Of a DNA stretch of 64,000 nucleotides, positions 20,235-32,346 are shown piece after piece. The notes below the pieces were generated by a model that saw nothing but the letters and a program-made list of their open reading frames with translations, was not told the DNA's origin and searched no databases. Origin of the DNA: Suillus spraguei (taxonomy: Eukaryota; Basidiomycota; Agaricomycetes; Boletales; Suillaceae); the NCBI GenBank assembly GCA_016800925.1, contig JABCPU010000358.1, forward strand, positions 1-64,000, written 5' to 3'. Position numbers and translations under genes: made by a program. Position 1 is the first letter of the stretch; each line of letters opens with the position of its first letter.

Positions 20235-23209
20235 CCCCTCCAAAATTTAGTAACAAAGCACAGGAATTCGCCATGGATGAGAAGGAAAAGAAAAAGAAAC
20301 CCTTCGAAGAATTGGTCCCGGACTATCTCCATGACTTCGCCGACGTCTTCGCTAAAGACGGTTTGAACAAACTACCCCCTGAACGCCCTGGTATTGATCA
20401 TCGGATTGATACTAAACCCGGTTTCATCCCTCGCACGTCTAAGGTTTACCTGTTATCGGAGAAAGAACAGCCGCCGTCAAAACGTTTATTGATGAAAACG
20501 TTGCGAAAGGTTTTATCTCAGAATCGAAGTCACCCCAAGCTAGTGGCTTCTTCTTTGTGGGAAAGAAGAGTGGAGAATTGCGTCCCTGTCAAGATTACCG
20601 CTACATCAATGATTGGACAGTCAAGAAGCATACCCACTTCCACTTCCTATCTCCCTCATCGCACGACTTCACAATGCACAGTTCTTTACGAAAATGGATA
20701 TTCGGTCTGGTTATAACAATATTCGCATCCATCCCGATGATCACTGGAAAGCTGCCTTTACTACTGAATTCAGTCTTTTTGAACCAAACGTCATGTTCTT
20801 TGGCCTTTGTAATTCCCCAGCAACTTTCCAAGCATACATGAATCGCACCTTCCAACAGGAAATCAACGAAGGATGGATGGTTATCTACATGGACGATATC
20901 CTGATTTTCTCTACGACTATGGAAGAACACCGTGAAAGAACTAGACGGGTTTTGATGAAAATACGAAAAGAACATCTGTTCCTGAAACCAGAGAAATGTA
21001 CGTTTGATGCAGAAGAAGTGGAATACCTCGGAATGATAATTTGCCCCGGACAAGTTGCAATGGACACCGCCAAGACCAAGGGAATCTCCGAATGGCCGGT
21101 TCTGAAATCTGTAAAAGATGTTCGATCATTCCTCAGCTTTTGCAACTTCTACCGCACGTTCATTTCCCACTATTCTGACATTGCCCGACCTCTTATCGAT
21201 CTCACGAAGAAAGATAAGGCCTTTGATTGGTCACCTGAATGCATGGACACCTTTGAAGAACTGAAACGGCACTTTACATCCCAACCGGTACTCCGTAACC
21301 CTGATCCTTCCCGACAATTTGCTATTGCTACCGACGCTTCGCTTGTAGCAACCGGCGGAGTTCTCCTACAGACTGATGAAAATGGTGTTTATCACCCATG
21401 TGCATATCTTTCACAGTCTTTAAACCCCACAGAACGCAACTATCAGATCTTTGATCGGGAACTCCTTGCCGTAATCCGGGCACTAAACGAATGGCGCCAT
21501 TATCTTGAAGGTAACCCACACCCTGTCCTGGTATTCACCGACCACAAGAATCTCCTGTACTTTAAAAGTGCACAGAAGCTTACCCGCCGCCAAGCACGTT
21601 GGCAACTAATTTTGTCTATTTATGACATTGAACTGCATCACGTTGCAGGTACTAAATTAGCCGTACCTGATGCACTATCTCGCCGACCCGACTACGATTC
21701 CGGTAAAGATGATAACGAAAACCAGACTCTCCTCCCTGACGCTCTATTTGTTCGTCTTATTGACACTGACTTGAAGGATGTGCTGTCATCCTCCGACCCC
21801 CTCGACGACCCTGTCTTCAAGACGGCGTCTGATGCCCTTGATGGCGTGTGCCTTCCCCCTATGAAATCGGCACTCTCTGACTGGAAGATTGAGGAGAACG
21901 TCCTCTATTTTAAGAATCGCGCCTATATTCTGCCGGCGCATCGCTCCGATATCCTGAAGAGGTATCATGATCATCCTACCGCAGGTCATCCTGGTAGATT
22001 CAAAACAGAAGAGCTTGTTAAACGGGAGGCTTGGTGGCCCGCTATGGGTTCCTACATTCGGAAATATGTGGAAGGGTGCGCCCTTTGCCAGCAGATGAAA
22101 GCAGATACACATCCTATTCGCCCGCGCTCACTCCAATCCCCTCGTCTGCAACTCGACCTTTTTCCCAGGTCTCTGTCGACCTTATCACTGACCTGCCTGT
22201 CTCTGGTGGCTTTGACAGTATCATGGTCATGGTAGACCATGGCCTTACGAAGGGGGTAATTATTATCCCTTGTTTGAAAACCATCACTTCCGAAGGCATT
22301 GCTAAACTATTTTTGAAATACGTCTACCACCAATTTGGACTCCATGACAAAGTTATATCGGATCGAGGCCCGCAGTTCCTATCTCGCTTCTCTAAGGAAC
22401 TTGCCCGACTTCTCGACTACGTCATCGCTCCATCTACAGCTTATCATCCACAGACTGATGGTCAAACTGAAAGGCTAAATCAAGAACTCGAAACATATCT
22501 ACGCATCTATTGCCGCAACAACCCTGAAGATTGGGTAGAACACCTACCAATCGCCGAATTCGTCCACAACCACCGAAAACATGATGCAAGGAATGCATCA
22601 CCTTTCTATCTAATGATGGGATACGAACCACATGCTATCCCTCACCTTATCCCTGACTCATCCGTCCCTGCAGCAGAAGATCGAGTACGATCTCTGCAGA
22701 AGATAAGAGAAGAAGCAATCGCCTGTCATAACATTGCAATGCAGACAATGGCCGAACGATCCCGAGGAGATAAGTACACCCCATGGAAGATCGGAGATAA
22801 GGTTTGGCTATCTGCCGCTAATCTTAGACTCAAACTCCCATCAAGGAAACTCGCCCCAAAATGATACGGACCTTTCCCGATCATCGATGTCTTATCTCCC
22901 ATCACGTTCACACTCAAACTCCCTCCGCAGTGGAAAATTCATCCCACGTTCCACGCTTCTGTCTTATCATCCTATAGCGAAACAGACGTACATGGTCCGA
23001 ACTTCCCCGAACCACCACCTGACATCATCGAAGAAGAAGAAGAATATGAAGTAGAAGCAATCCTTTCTCACAAAGGAACCGGCACTCGCCGACGCTATCT
23101 TGTTTCCTGGAAAGGATATTCATCGGGAGATAACGAATGGCTCCCAGAAAAGAACTTGAAGAACTCCGCTCAAATCTTGAACGCTTATAAGAAGCAACAC
23201 GCCCTCTGA
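20235..23209 (+). pseudogene. Gypsy-B pol, RT-RNase H-integrase-chromodomain part
   Basis: RT begins near 20290 (LVPDYLHDFADVF) and is frameshifted at least twice between 20470 and 20640. The catalytic motif Y-M-D-D-I lies at about 20885. RNase H has A-T-D-A-S near 21328 and FTDHKNL near 21535. Integrase shows the HHCC zinc pattern (HDHPTAGH, CALCQQ) at 21960-22095, a frameshift near 22130-22200, then SDRGPQF near 22358 and the catalytic Glu in T-E-R-L-N-Q near 22469. TGA at 22862-22864 falls where the family has Arg in SPKRYGPF. The C-terminal chromodomain, EVEAILSHK to WKGYSSGDNEWLP, lies at about 23045-23200. Confidence 0.9.
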
Positions 23210-23263
23210 ATATCCTTCAGTCAATCAACTCGCACTAGCACTTGATCAACTACCACCATTGAA

Positions 23264-23977
23264 ATGTCTTTCCCCACTGCCTACATTACCCCTGTCACCA
23301 TTGCCAACAACGACTCCGACTCTGATGCTGAACACTATGGATCCCTTACCACTGAAATCGACAACACCTCCTACATTGAAGCCGCCCTTCTATGTGAAGG
23401 ACACGCCCTTGAAATTGAAAGAATCCTCACAGAAAAAGGTGCCTTCCCAGCCCTCCTCCTCGTCAACATTATCCGCACTGCCGCCCTCATCGAAGCCACA
23501 GCCAAAGAAACCACAGATGCTACATATCGTCAACGCTTCTTACATCTTCAAAAACGCATTCATTCTTATGCTATGTTATTGCTTCCCGGTTCTTTTAAAA
23601 GTGATGTTGAAGAAGCTATTCACATCGTGGCCGAACGTCGAGCAGGCGTTGCTCGACCTCCCTCTCCGCAGGAAGATGCACCACTTCCTATTCCAGTACC
23701 CCCTGCTTCGCGCATGTATTCTAGTGTTGACGCCCTTGCTGGCTTATGCACTGCTGTCCAAGAGATCGGGCAGCTCACCAATGCAGTCGTCGAAACCATC
23801 CAGCAATCAGTCGCTGAAACCAGAGCAGCCAGAAACCTAGTCGAAGAAGCCATCACTGATTTGCAACAAACACAAGCCGACCTCTCGCTTCCTCCGTTCC
23901 GAACCCCATCTCCCATGTCGAAAACAACCGGACCTTCACTCGTTCTCCTCCCGTCACCTAAGTCTGCTCCTCATTGA
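23264..23977 (+). CDS. Gypsy-B extra ORF 1 downstream of pol, 237 residues
   Basis: Open frame starting MSFPTAYITPV 55 bases after the pol stop. Mostly helical and acidic: residues about 35-120 (EAALLCEGHALEIERIL, then RTAALIEATAKET, RFLHLQKRIHSYAMLLL) and 155-215 (ALAGLCTAVQEIGQL to NLVEEAITDLQQTQ) look like alpha-helical bundles or coiled coil; a Pro-rich segment links them. No transmembrane segment strong enough to call an envelope protein. No known domain recognised. It sits in the position where env or accessory genes occur in some gypsy elements. Confidence 0.7.
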   Translation: MSFPTAYITPVTIANNDSDSDAEHYGSLTTEIDNTSYIEAALLCEGHALEIERILTEKGAFPALLLVNIIRTAALIEATAKETTDATYRQRFLHLQKRIHSYAMLLLPGSFKSDVEEAIHIVAERRAGVARPPSPQEDAPLPIPVPPASRMYSSVDALAGLCTAVQEIGQLTNAVVETIQQSVAETRAARNLVEEAITDLQQTQADLSLPPFRTPSPMSKTTGPSLVLLPSPKSAPH

Positions 23978-24141
23978 TCCATCCCTCCGCCATGGGCTGT
24001 ATCTGATAAGAAGAACAGTGTCGTGAAGCTGCCAAAACGATAAGTTAGGGAATTCCTGTTTCGCGTTGAATTAATTTATTACACCGAGCTCCGGCCCCTC
24101 TCTCCGTAACCTTTCTGTGCACCTTTCAGATCCATCCTCCC

Positions 24142-24795
24142 ATGTCTATCCCGTCTTCATTTGGTCCAATGGATCCTGTCTCGCCAGTCTTAGTAAAGGA
24201 CTTCGGCATCACTTCCCCTTCTTCTTCTAACGAACTTCTTGCAACTGCTGAATGAGGAACTACTCCTGACCTCCCCGTCTCCGCGTACATGCTAACCAGT
24301 AAACAACAAGCGCAGCTTCGACGCGATAATAACCTTGCCTTAAAACGCATGATGCGAAAGAAAGGAAAGAAGCGTGCCAGATCCACTAGTCCCCCACCCA
24401 TTATCTCACCATCACCATTACGTATGTCCATCTCTAACACTGACGAAAACATGAAATGCCGAATCTGCGGTGTCGTCGGACACCGGCAAAAGAATTGTCC
24501 CGACTATCAGTGTCAAATCTGTCTGCGACACAGTCCCACCCATCTGTCCATTTATTGCCCTCAGTGTTGTGGGGAACCCCCGTTCACGCTTACCTGGAAG
24601 GACGATGGATTCTATGATGCACTACGTAGGTGGGAACAGTATCTTATTAACCGTCGACGACGAAAAGAAGGTCGACGAGCAAGAACTGTAGCAGAGGAGG
24701 AGGCGGCTTATATGTTAGGAGGAAGCGCCGCCGATGAAGACGTCGCTAATTACGACGACTATGATCCCGTCTATGACGACAACCAAGATGTTTGA
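24142..24795 (+). pseudogene. Gypsy-B extra ORF 2: zinc-knuckle protein
   Basis: A frame from ATG 24142 to TGA 24793-24795 with one internal TGA at 24253-24255; without it the product would be 217 residues. A basic region (RMMRKKGKKRARS) near residues 70-83 precedes a zinc knuckle C-R-I-C-G-V-V-G-H-R-Q-K-N-C (CX2CX4HX4C) and a second cluster, CQIC...H...CPQC. Then comes TWKDDGFYDALRRWE, an Arg-rich stretch and an acidic Tyr/Asp tail. It ends 33 bases before the 3' LTR. A diverged homologue lies at 7020-7370. A nucleic-acid-binding accessory role is likely by motif; it is not the Gag of this element, which is at 16692. Confidence 0.75.
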
Positions 24796-24828
24796 AAGTC
24801 GGTGATTTTCAATGTAATAAGGGGGTAA

Positions 24829-25304
24829 TGTTACAGTCGTACGTGCCCCTATTCATTTTCCCTTTGTTTCCTTACTTGTATATCATGTCACATGACTCTG
24901 ACTTATATGCTCAACGCATTTGTACAACACATGCCTTCCTTATTAGGATACGCAGTTACATTCTCACAGTCACTTGGTCTGTGCGCACATATTGGCCTAT
25001 TTAAGCACAGTGTACTTGTAGTAGATTCCTTACTTTAATCTTACTGGGTTTTACCTGGAATTTCCTTCGCTTAGGCCTCCAACCTAAGTCATCTAGAATT
25101 GTCTCTAAGTCTGAGCACTCCTTAGCCTTAGTCTCTATTCTCGCAGATACCTCCTAGACTTATCTTTGAGGCTGAACCCTTGATCGTACTCGGAACGTGT
25201 TCCTTGTACTTTCACCTTGTCCTCCTCTGGACATTGTAAGAACTTCCCAGCAGACCGTCTGTGTCTTTTCACTGTCGCTGGTGACGCCACCCCAGTTCGT
25301 AACA
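24829..25304 (+). repeat. 3' LTR of Gypsy-B
   Basis: TGTTACAGTCG ... GTTCGTAACA, 476 bp, preceded by the purine tract aataagggggtaa and followed by the TACTA duplication. Confidence 0.95.
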
Positions 25305-27731
25305 TACTACTTAATCATTGCTATGGACACCAACTTTCGTCTCAAGAACAGAACTCAATCATTGGATTCAGCAGACCCTGGCATGCATACCGGTCTTGCA
25401 TATTTTGTTGCAAATAAGCCTTACAGTGCTCATGTGTTGAAATTCGCCTCCCAGAAAGATGTACATTTACATTGATTACATGTGCTATATGGTTCCTCTA
25501 ACTCTGACACACGCATATTAGTATGTGCAGTGGTTTTAGTACTCTGGCACATGCCGAGTCAAAATTTTCGAATGGACTATGGACTACAGGCATCAGGCTC
25601 TGCCTATGTGCATGCCATGAATTTATGCATCCAAAAGGGGTGGGTGATCTGCAAAAGGGCAAACGGTGAGGTTTTAATTGACTTGTGTGTTCTGTTTATT
25701 TATGTGCAACTAGGTACTGCAACATGGATTTCTTTTTTTTTTTCAGCTATCATCCCCCTTCTTCTTTTGAATGTCGTCATCTCCTACGATGTTGCCTGCC
25801 AGTGGAAAATCAACCTCTTTGAGAGAATGAACTGGCTTCCTGAGAATATGTGTATCCCTGTCGCATTCACAACAATGGTGTTCAGGTTTGCAATTCCGAA
25901 GTTTCACGCCAGTGCCCATGAGGATAGCTGCACTATCCCGCATTTACTCAACCTCATGCCAGGAGTAGGTCGAACAGACAGAGAAGGCATTGAATGAAAT
26001 TGGGTGGAGATAAACTGGGTTGCAAATAGTACCAAGGAAATGGGACCAGGTGCACGACATGATACCCTGGATGACCATTTTGGTCATCATAATTGGCGTA
26101 AATTCGTTGGCCTCGGTGAGCCTTTAGTAGTGCTGTATCATTGGGTTGAATACTGATATAATCTTACCAGGTCTCTCATTATGAAAGAAACTCATAACTG
26201 TTGTCAAGGAGCATGATCGCCAGCAGGCTGCCTTTCAAGAGTTCAATCTCACAGTTGGGACATCATATGAGAATGAGTGGACTGCAATGGTCAAGAGCTG
26301 GGAGGTGGACAAGACACAGGAAAACCCATTCATAAACAGAGAATGTGGTGTGCTCCTTCATTTCTTTTTAATGATCGTGCATTTAATGTGCATTTAAATT
26401 GTTTAGGTATATCTGAGGCTGATGTACACGTGCCCAATTTGCTGAGCAAGAGAAGGCTGCTGCTATCGAAGGACAATTTCACCATCACGACATATCCCCA
26501 AGTATATTTGTTACATGGGGTATATCATTAGAGGACTCGCAGTACGTATATCTATGTCCTTGAATGACATATTTTCGACTCTTGAATTTTGTAGGAAATG
26601 TTTGCGCTTTGATGTAACTGATGGGACACTGTCATCACACCAGCAAACAGAGTTACAACAGCGCCAGACTTCACTTCTTAAACAAATCCATTGTTTTCGG
26701 TCGATTCAGGCTCTGTACATGGTCAATCTAGAGAATCTGCTTGAGCAAAACGACAGCGGCTCTTTTGTAGAAGCCGAAAATACTATTCTCTGGTCACCAT
26801 CAAGCATTAACACTTCAATTTGGACGTCGACTTGCCACGATAATATTATCTGCATCGAAGAGGAACTTTGCAATGCTCAATGCCATGACTGTCTCAATAA
26901 ACTCCGAAATGTCCTGTGTGCCAGAGTTCATCTCATCAAACACAGAAATAGGAACACCCGGGCTCAAAGGGTCAATACCCATGCAGCATCAGTCATTAGT
27001 CGCTTGGATGCCAAGATCAAGATTATAGCTGAGAAGTATCGCACCACTCATAGGTGCTTGATTGCATTATGAGGGCCAGGTTCATGGGAGGGTGCACTCT
27101 GGCCCCTTGATGCCCATGATATTCAGGGACCAAGTGAGGATATCAGATCAATAGAGGACCCCTCTGATGTTGTTGGAGCAAATGGACCAAATGGACCAAG
27201 AAGCAGCAGGCTGCTGCCAATAGACGTCTTGGACAAGGTGTCATGCAGGTTTCATGGATTTGGACTTCAGTTGGTGTTTTAGGGGATGACAAGGATGTTG
27301 GTTTGAATGACGGTGAGTGTTTTCTAAAAAAATATTCAACTATTTCTCGTTATTTAATTCTTTTGACCGTGACAGCACTCCGCGTGGAATGGGTAAAAGC
27401 ATGTGCACATGCCCTACGCTGGAATGAGGTTTTCCTCCTGAAGGAAGAGATGCGGCGCACACATACTTATATTGAGTGGAAAGCCAGGTGGTGGGAGACT
27501 CACATGGAATTTGTGGTGGATGACAGCCTACTATCGGAAGGTATTGCAGTGTATGCTTTTCGCCAAGCAGCACTGCACCATAAGCTTTCCATTTCATTCA
27601 TGCAGCTCTGGTCTGCTTCACCAACAACAAACCAGGTTCCAGCTTCCCAGTCAATTATTGAAGATGATGAGGACGTGGTTATTGATGATGAGACCTATGA
27701 GGATGACACAGAGGATGACATGGAGGATTGA
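25305..27731 (+). pseudogene. KDZ transposase, C-terminal half
   Basis: Resumes exactly after Gypsy-B: YYLIIAMDTNFRLKN with the first catalytic Asp near 25325. ISYDVACQWKINL near 25780-25820 carries the second. FAIPKFHASAHEDSC and LMPGVGRTDREGIE follow near 25890-25995, then a TGA at 25995-25997 where relatives have Arg before NW, and GPGARHDTLDDHFGHHNWRKF. Introns with GT...AG ends lie near 25665-25745, 26115-26170 and 27313-27375. C-terminal block: LRVEWVKACAHALRW, EEMRRTHTYIEWKARWWE, then an acidic tail ending at 27731. Stops and frameshifts near 26175-26280 and 27072. Confidence 0.87.
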
Positions 27732-28349
27732 AATTTTTGGAGACCAACCGAATTTAGATATGTTGTGCTTGAAATAGGATTTGTTGCCCACTCCTGATAT
27801 GAAATTTCTGAGACCAAATATAGATATGTCATGCTTGAATAGGATTTTCTATTTTGACAATAAACACTAATTTTGGGTTGTATTTGAAGTATATTTAAAG
27901 TGTATAACATGTAAAGCAGAATATAAAGCAATGTCAAGCTGTGATATACCTTGACTAAGCTACCCAATATGGGTGGTTGTATGAGCCATAGAATTGGGCA
28001 TTGGCCTTGGTAGAAGTAACCAAGTGTCACGAAAACTCAAGAAATGGCTATTACCAGTGCAAAGTACTTCAGAAATGGCAAGCTCGAAGTAGCTCGAAGT
28101 TTGCTCATCCAACTGAGCTATTTTTAGAGTCTGCTGGCATTTGCCTATTGGTGCCTGCAATTTCGGGAACATCCGGAAATCAAGTCATTCACTATATAAG
28201 CTCGAATTGATGACTAGCTTTTTCTCTTCTTTCCTTCATGGGACTTACGGAATGACATGTCATACCACTTGTTACCTCATACTACTGATACCCATAGCTG
28301 ATTCTGATACCATTGTACATAGTTAGATTATTGTATTTACAAATACCAT
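27732..28349. other. Intergenic region, no gene recognised
   Basis: AT-rich. A block running gagaccaa..atttagatatgt..tgcttgaa-taggatttt occurs twice, at about 27738-27780 and 27808-27847. A TATA-like tatataagctc lies at 28193, possibly the promoter of the kinase gene that starts near 28350. Confidence 0.45.
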
Positions 28350-31300
28350 GCTCCTGGCACTTGACAATGTGGAGGTGTTTGCTGGGCCATTGGTTGTACC
28401 TCTGCCTAGTCCTTCAGTTTCCCCTCCCTCTATTGGTGACACCACTATCAAATTAGCTAGTTCCACAATGTTGCCGTTCACAACTCATACATGATTCTGA
28501 CTTGAAACTGTCAATGCCATGGGCTACAAGATGAAAGACAAAATCATTGGCCTGATGCCAGCTGAGGAATTCCTGCTGTCTTCACAGATACCTGATTATG
28601 ACGCTTTGAGCTTCACTTCAGCCTTCACGCCTGGCATGTTCAACAATACCCTCTCTGCTGCTAGTGAACAGAATGCTTATAGACCATTCGTGAGTGTCCC
28701 CGCATTTGTGACATTGAGATTCTTGACAGTCCAAAAATAGATTAACACCATAAAGTCTTTTGCTCCTCAATGTTCATTCATCAACTCTCATAACAACCCA
28801 GACACGGTCAATTGTTCATCATTCACATTCAATATTAAGCCAGATGTCTGTGTATACTCTGATCCAACATCACCTGGTACCAATATGTCCAACACAGAAA
28901 TCATCATTGAATTCAAATGGGGATATTGCCACGACCCATTCCTTCAAGACAGCGACAGCATCATATCTTCCACCGATAACAGCATGGACACTTTGGGACA
29001 AATCACAAGCTATGCTGCAGCTCAGCTTGGTGCCCAATACCATTCTCATGCTTTTTCTGTCTTGATCGTGCTCACATCATACAATGGGATAGGGAGGGTG
29101 CTATCATTACTAGCGCCATCAATTATAACACCAAGCCACATTTATCTGACTTCTTCCACCACTATGCACGAGCACCGTTCAAACTGTGTGGCATCGATAC
29201 TTCCATATCCCCCGCTAGCACCAGGGAGGCTGCTCTTGCAAAGGCATGGTTAAACCTTTCAAATATCATGCGCATGTTCAAAGTTTCCATCCCCTGTGTT
29301 GATACCCCTGGTGTGTTGACACTTATCATTCCCCAACCTACTGCATTTGGTTTCCGCCCACCAGTTGTGGGATGTGCACATGTCCTGCATTTGACCTTGT
29401 CAATGAGAAGGTCATCATGTTCAAGGACTCTTGGCACATATCATTATCAGATGTCCTCCCGGAAGGCGAGACTTATAAATTGTTGAAGTCACACAATGTT
29501 CACAATGTCGCAACATGTATTGCATACCATGACATACCCTTTCCCATCCCTCAGCAACTTGATCAGGCTGTCAAGTTTTCAATTGTCATATGGGCATGTC
29601 CCAACACAGTCATTACTCCTCACATCCTTCATTGCTTGGTTCTTGATATCGTGGGTTGGAAGTTGACTAAGTTTGAGAGTTCTCATCAACTTGTCCAGTC
29701 CATTTGTGATGCGCTCATTGGTACATACATTGGAATCTCAAAGCTACATCTTATTTATGTTTACATTCACAGCTCACAAGGATGCACATGACCTTGCAAA
29801 GCTGTTACATCGAGACCTCAGTGTGGGAAACATCGTCATACACAGGAACATTGGCATCCTCATCGATTGGGACCTAGCAAAGCTAATTACCATCCAGGGT
29901 CCTTGTTAAGACTGTACTCAAAGGGTGAAATATCCAAGGGCTTTGGCCTCAGTTCGTGCACTGTGCCCCTTTCCCAAGTAATGCCCCTTATTTCAGAGGG
30001 TAGGTATATGTCCGAAGATCCGGATGGAGTTGCATGACAGATCCAGACGTCCAAAGGTATCAGATATGATATGTCCGAAGGTTATCCAGAGCATAGAGAT
30101 GGAATGAGGATTAAGGCTAGTTTCAGAACGAGTTCCTAACTAGAAACTAACAGAGGTAGACTATCCGAAGATAGAGTTGGAGATATAGACTAAAGCAATC
30201 AATCCCAAGTCTCGGAAGATGACTAGAGCAGAAAGTAATTCAAGTCCGGAGGAAACAGAATGAGCAGAATCTAAGATGATATTTGAACTAAGGTTCTACA
30301 GAGATCTACAAATGGTTTATATACTGTAAGTATCTAGTACAGATAATTGATGAGTCCAGGACCGAGGGCTATGTACAATGTATAACAGAAGTCTATTAGT
30401 TAATGCACAGCGGATCAGTAAGCACGAGTTGGAAATGAACACAGGTAACGGATCAGTGACACAGGACAGAAATATACACAGCCGGAATACCAGAAACAGG
30501 AGGAATGATGAAAGGAGATAGACGCAGATATCCACAAGGGAGTTAGAGTGCAAGAAGTGGGCACTTTCGGATGGGTGATCCGGACAGGATCTGTGGACCA
30601 GATGGAAGTAGGATCAATCAGATCAGATCAGATCTGAGATCAGAAGTATGGTATATGACAGTCCTCGACAACATGACCGCACGGTATGTCCATTTCATTC
30701 CTAAGCTTTACATTTTTGTAATATTTTTATTTCACCAAGGGAACCTGGCAATTTATGTCTGCCTACCTCATCGCACATTCAGATGCCATTCATTGTGTTG
30801 AGGATGACCTCGAATACAGTTTTTACATCCTTCTGTGGACATTTTGAAGTACAGCATCACTTACATGAATATTGAAGACTGCACAAAACTCTTGACACAG
30901 GTCTTTGATGGAGGATCCTCAAAAGAAGGTTGGCTCATGACGAGAACCCACCTTCCACCTGATGTGTTTGTTGGTCACAAATCACTCGACAATCTGGTCG
31001 TTGAACTTTGCATATTCTTCTCACATCAGTACCACAAGATCCCAGATGAAGAGAGGATTTCACTTGCAAGCCTCCAGCCCATGTTGCAGAAGTACAAAGA
31101 AGGGCCGCTGTACATGGCTGTACAAGATTACGTGGAAAAATCTCTGGCCTACAAGAATGAGACAGCAATCAAGCTCCTATCCTCACACGACTCTGTTATC
31201 AGCATTTATGACAAGTATCTTCAAGAACCAGGCTGGCCTGAAGATCCTGCTGTGGAACAACCAGTATTGCAGAACAAATCAGGTGTTCGCATGATCATGA

Positions 31301-31464
31301 AGTCAATAGTGACTTTGCAGGTAGAAATCACCCCAACTGGCAAGAGACGCAGGTTAGATGACATCGTGTCAGATGATGACAGCGGATCACATGATTGTGG
31401 CGAGACATCCTCAGTGACTAGCCGGGATGGAATTTCATCCCTGAGCTCTGATTTTAATTTTTGA
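28350..31464 (+). pseudogene. FunK1 fungal-type protein kinase gene, split by a solo LTR-A and frameshifted
   Basis: FunK1 kinases form a large Basidiomycete Ser/Thr-kinase-like family of unknown substrate. Blocks: MPAEEFLLSSQIP near 28555; INTIKSFAPQ after an intron 28690-28740; FTFNIKPDVCVYSDPTSPGT near 28830; IIIEFKW near 28902; DTLGQITSYAAAQLGAQY near 28985; then frameshifts near 29070 and 29355; LSDVLPEGETYKLLKSHNV near 29445. An intron at 29721-29772 leads into the catalytic loop H-R-D-L-S-V-G-N at 29808-29831 and IDWDLAK. The LTR at 29904-30660 follows; after it the frame resumes, has a 56-nt intron (30684-30739) and reads GTWQFMSAYL to SSDFNF. Catalytic-loop residues are intact, but two 1-nt indels and the LTR make it unlikely to be functional. 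Confidence 0.88.
29904..30660 (-). repeat. Solo LTR-A in the FunK1 gene
   Basis: Reverse orientation: TGTTAAGACTG ... GGTATATGACA, 757 bp. Target duplication GTCCT at 29899-29903 and 30661-30665. Removing the LTR and one GTCCT restores the kinase frame (Q-G-P-R). Confidence 0.95.
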
Positions 31465-31966
31465 CATTTGCATTATGGCCAGACTACCCTTCTCAATTCC
31501 GCATTTCCAGTACCCTCACGCATGTTCTCCTTACCATTTTCATTACCACATTACTACCATACTGAAATGCAAGCATGTCCAAAATGAAATGATCCTGCGC
31601 AACCAATGCCCACTAAATACACACTCATTGCCCATACCATTTTCCCACACATAAAATTTCCCATTTTTTCTCTGACTTTTGATGCAAGGAAAATTCAATG
31701 GTTACTCCCATAGGGAAATGTCTGTCATTAAATAATATTTTGTGCAACTTATTTTTGCACTCAAAAGTTTGAATTTACCTATCATTACCAAAATATTCAC
31801 AGGATTCAAAATGTTTGTCAAAATGTCTCACTTTGCATCATTTCGCCATTCATCCAAATTTCTTGATTTTCTCAATTCAAAATTTCAAGTGGAAATCTTT
31901 AATTTATCAACCACATTTGGATTCAAATCTTGCTTGTATCAAAACTCCGAAACTGCCGGTGTGTAA
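31465..31966. other. AT-rich intergenic region
   Basis: No convincing coding sequence; many short A and T runs. Ends at the TAA (31964-31966) that flanks the PIF/Harbinger terminal repeat. Confidence 0.5.
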
Positions 31967-32053
31967 GAGTCAGTTCAGTAACTCGGTATTTGCCAGGATG
32001 TGCATCTGGCGCAATGTAAGTTGCACCAGCACGCTGCTTTGGCCAGTTGGAGC
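31967..32053 (+). repeat. PIF/Harbinger left terminal inverted repeat
   Basis: gagtcagttcagtaactcgg ... ggccagttggagc. Contains a palindrome, CTGGCGCAA-TGTAAG-TTGCACCAG, with 8 of 9 arm pairs. The right TIR has the same palindrome with all 9 pairs. Confidence 0.85.
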
Positions 32054-32346
32054 TGCAATATCTTATTAGCCTTCTAAAAGCATGTTGTCCCTGTGCTCCT
32101 CACTACTATGGAGTCCCTCCCTGATGTCTTTCCAGGGCTTAGTCTTCAACACCGACCACAGCTCCACCATAAGATCATACAATATTCAGTAATTCTCCTC
32201 AGTATCCTCATTCATGCATCTGGTAGCCTTGTATCATCCATGTACCCAAGGGACCCACAACCCTATCATACATCAGTGCTTTCTGGTGAGGCATGGGTGG
32301 TTGAATTACTTACTGGGCATCCAGAATGCATTTGGTGTGAGCTCGG

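Larger units (their letters stand above)
16034..25304 (+). mobile_element. Complete Ty3/gypsy chromovirus, Gypsy-B, carrying a nested Tc1-like element
   Basis: LTRs of 476 bp at both ends with TG...CA termini, differing at two positions that I can see. The target duplication TACTA lies at 16029-16033 and 25305-25309. Order: 5' LTR, PBS, gag, protease-RT-RNase H-integrase-chromodomain, two extra ORFs, purine tract (gggggtaa), 3' LTR. The near-identity of the LTRs says recent insertion, yet pol has stops and frameshifts, and a Tc1-like element sits between protease and RT. It lies in the same orientation as the KDZ gene that it splits. Confidence 0.95.

Noticed and set aside
23264..23977. Retroviral-type envelope protein in Gypsy-B
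   Set aside because: No signal peptide, no hydrophobic fusion segment and no C-terminal membrane anchor can be seen; only the position fits.
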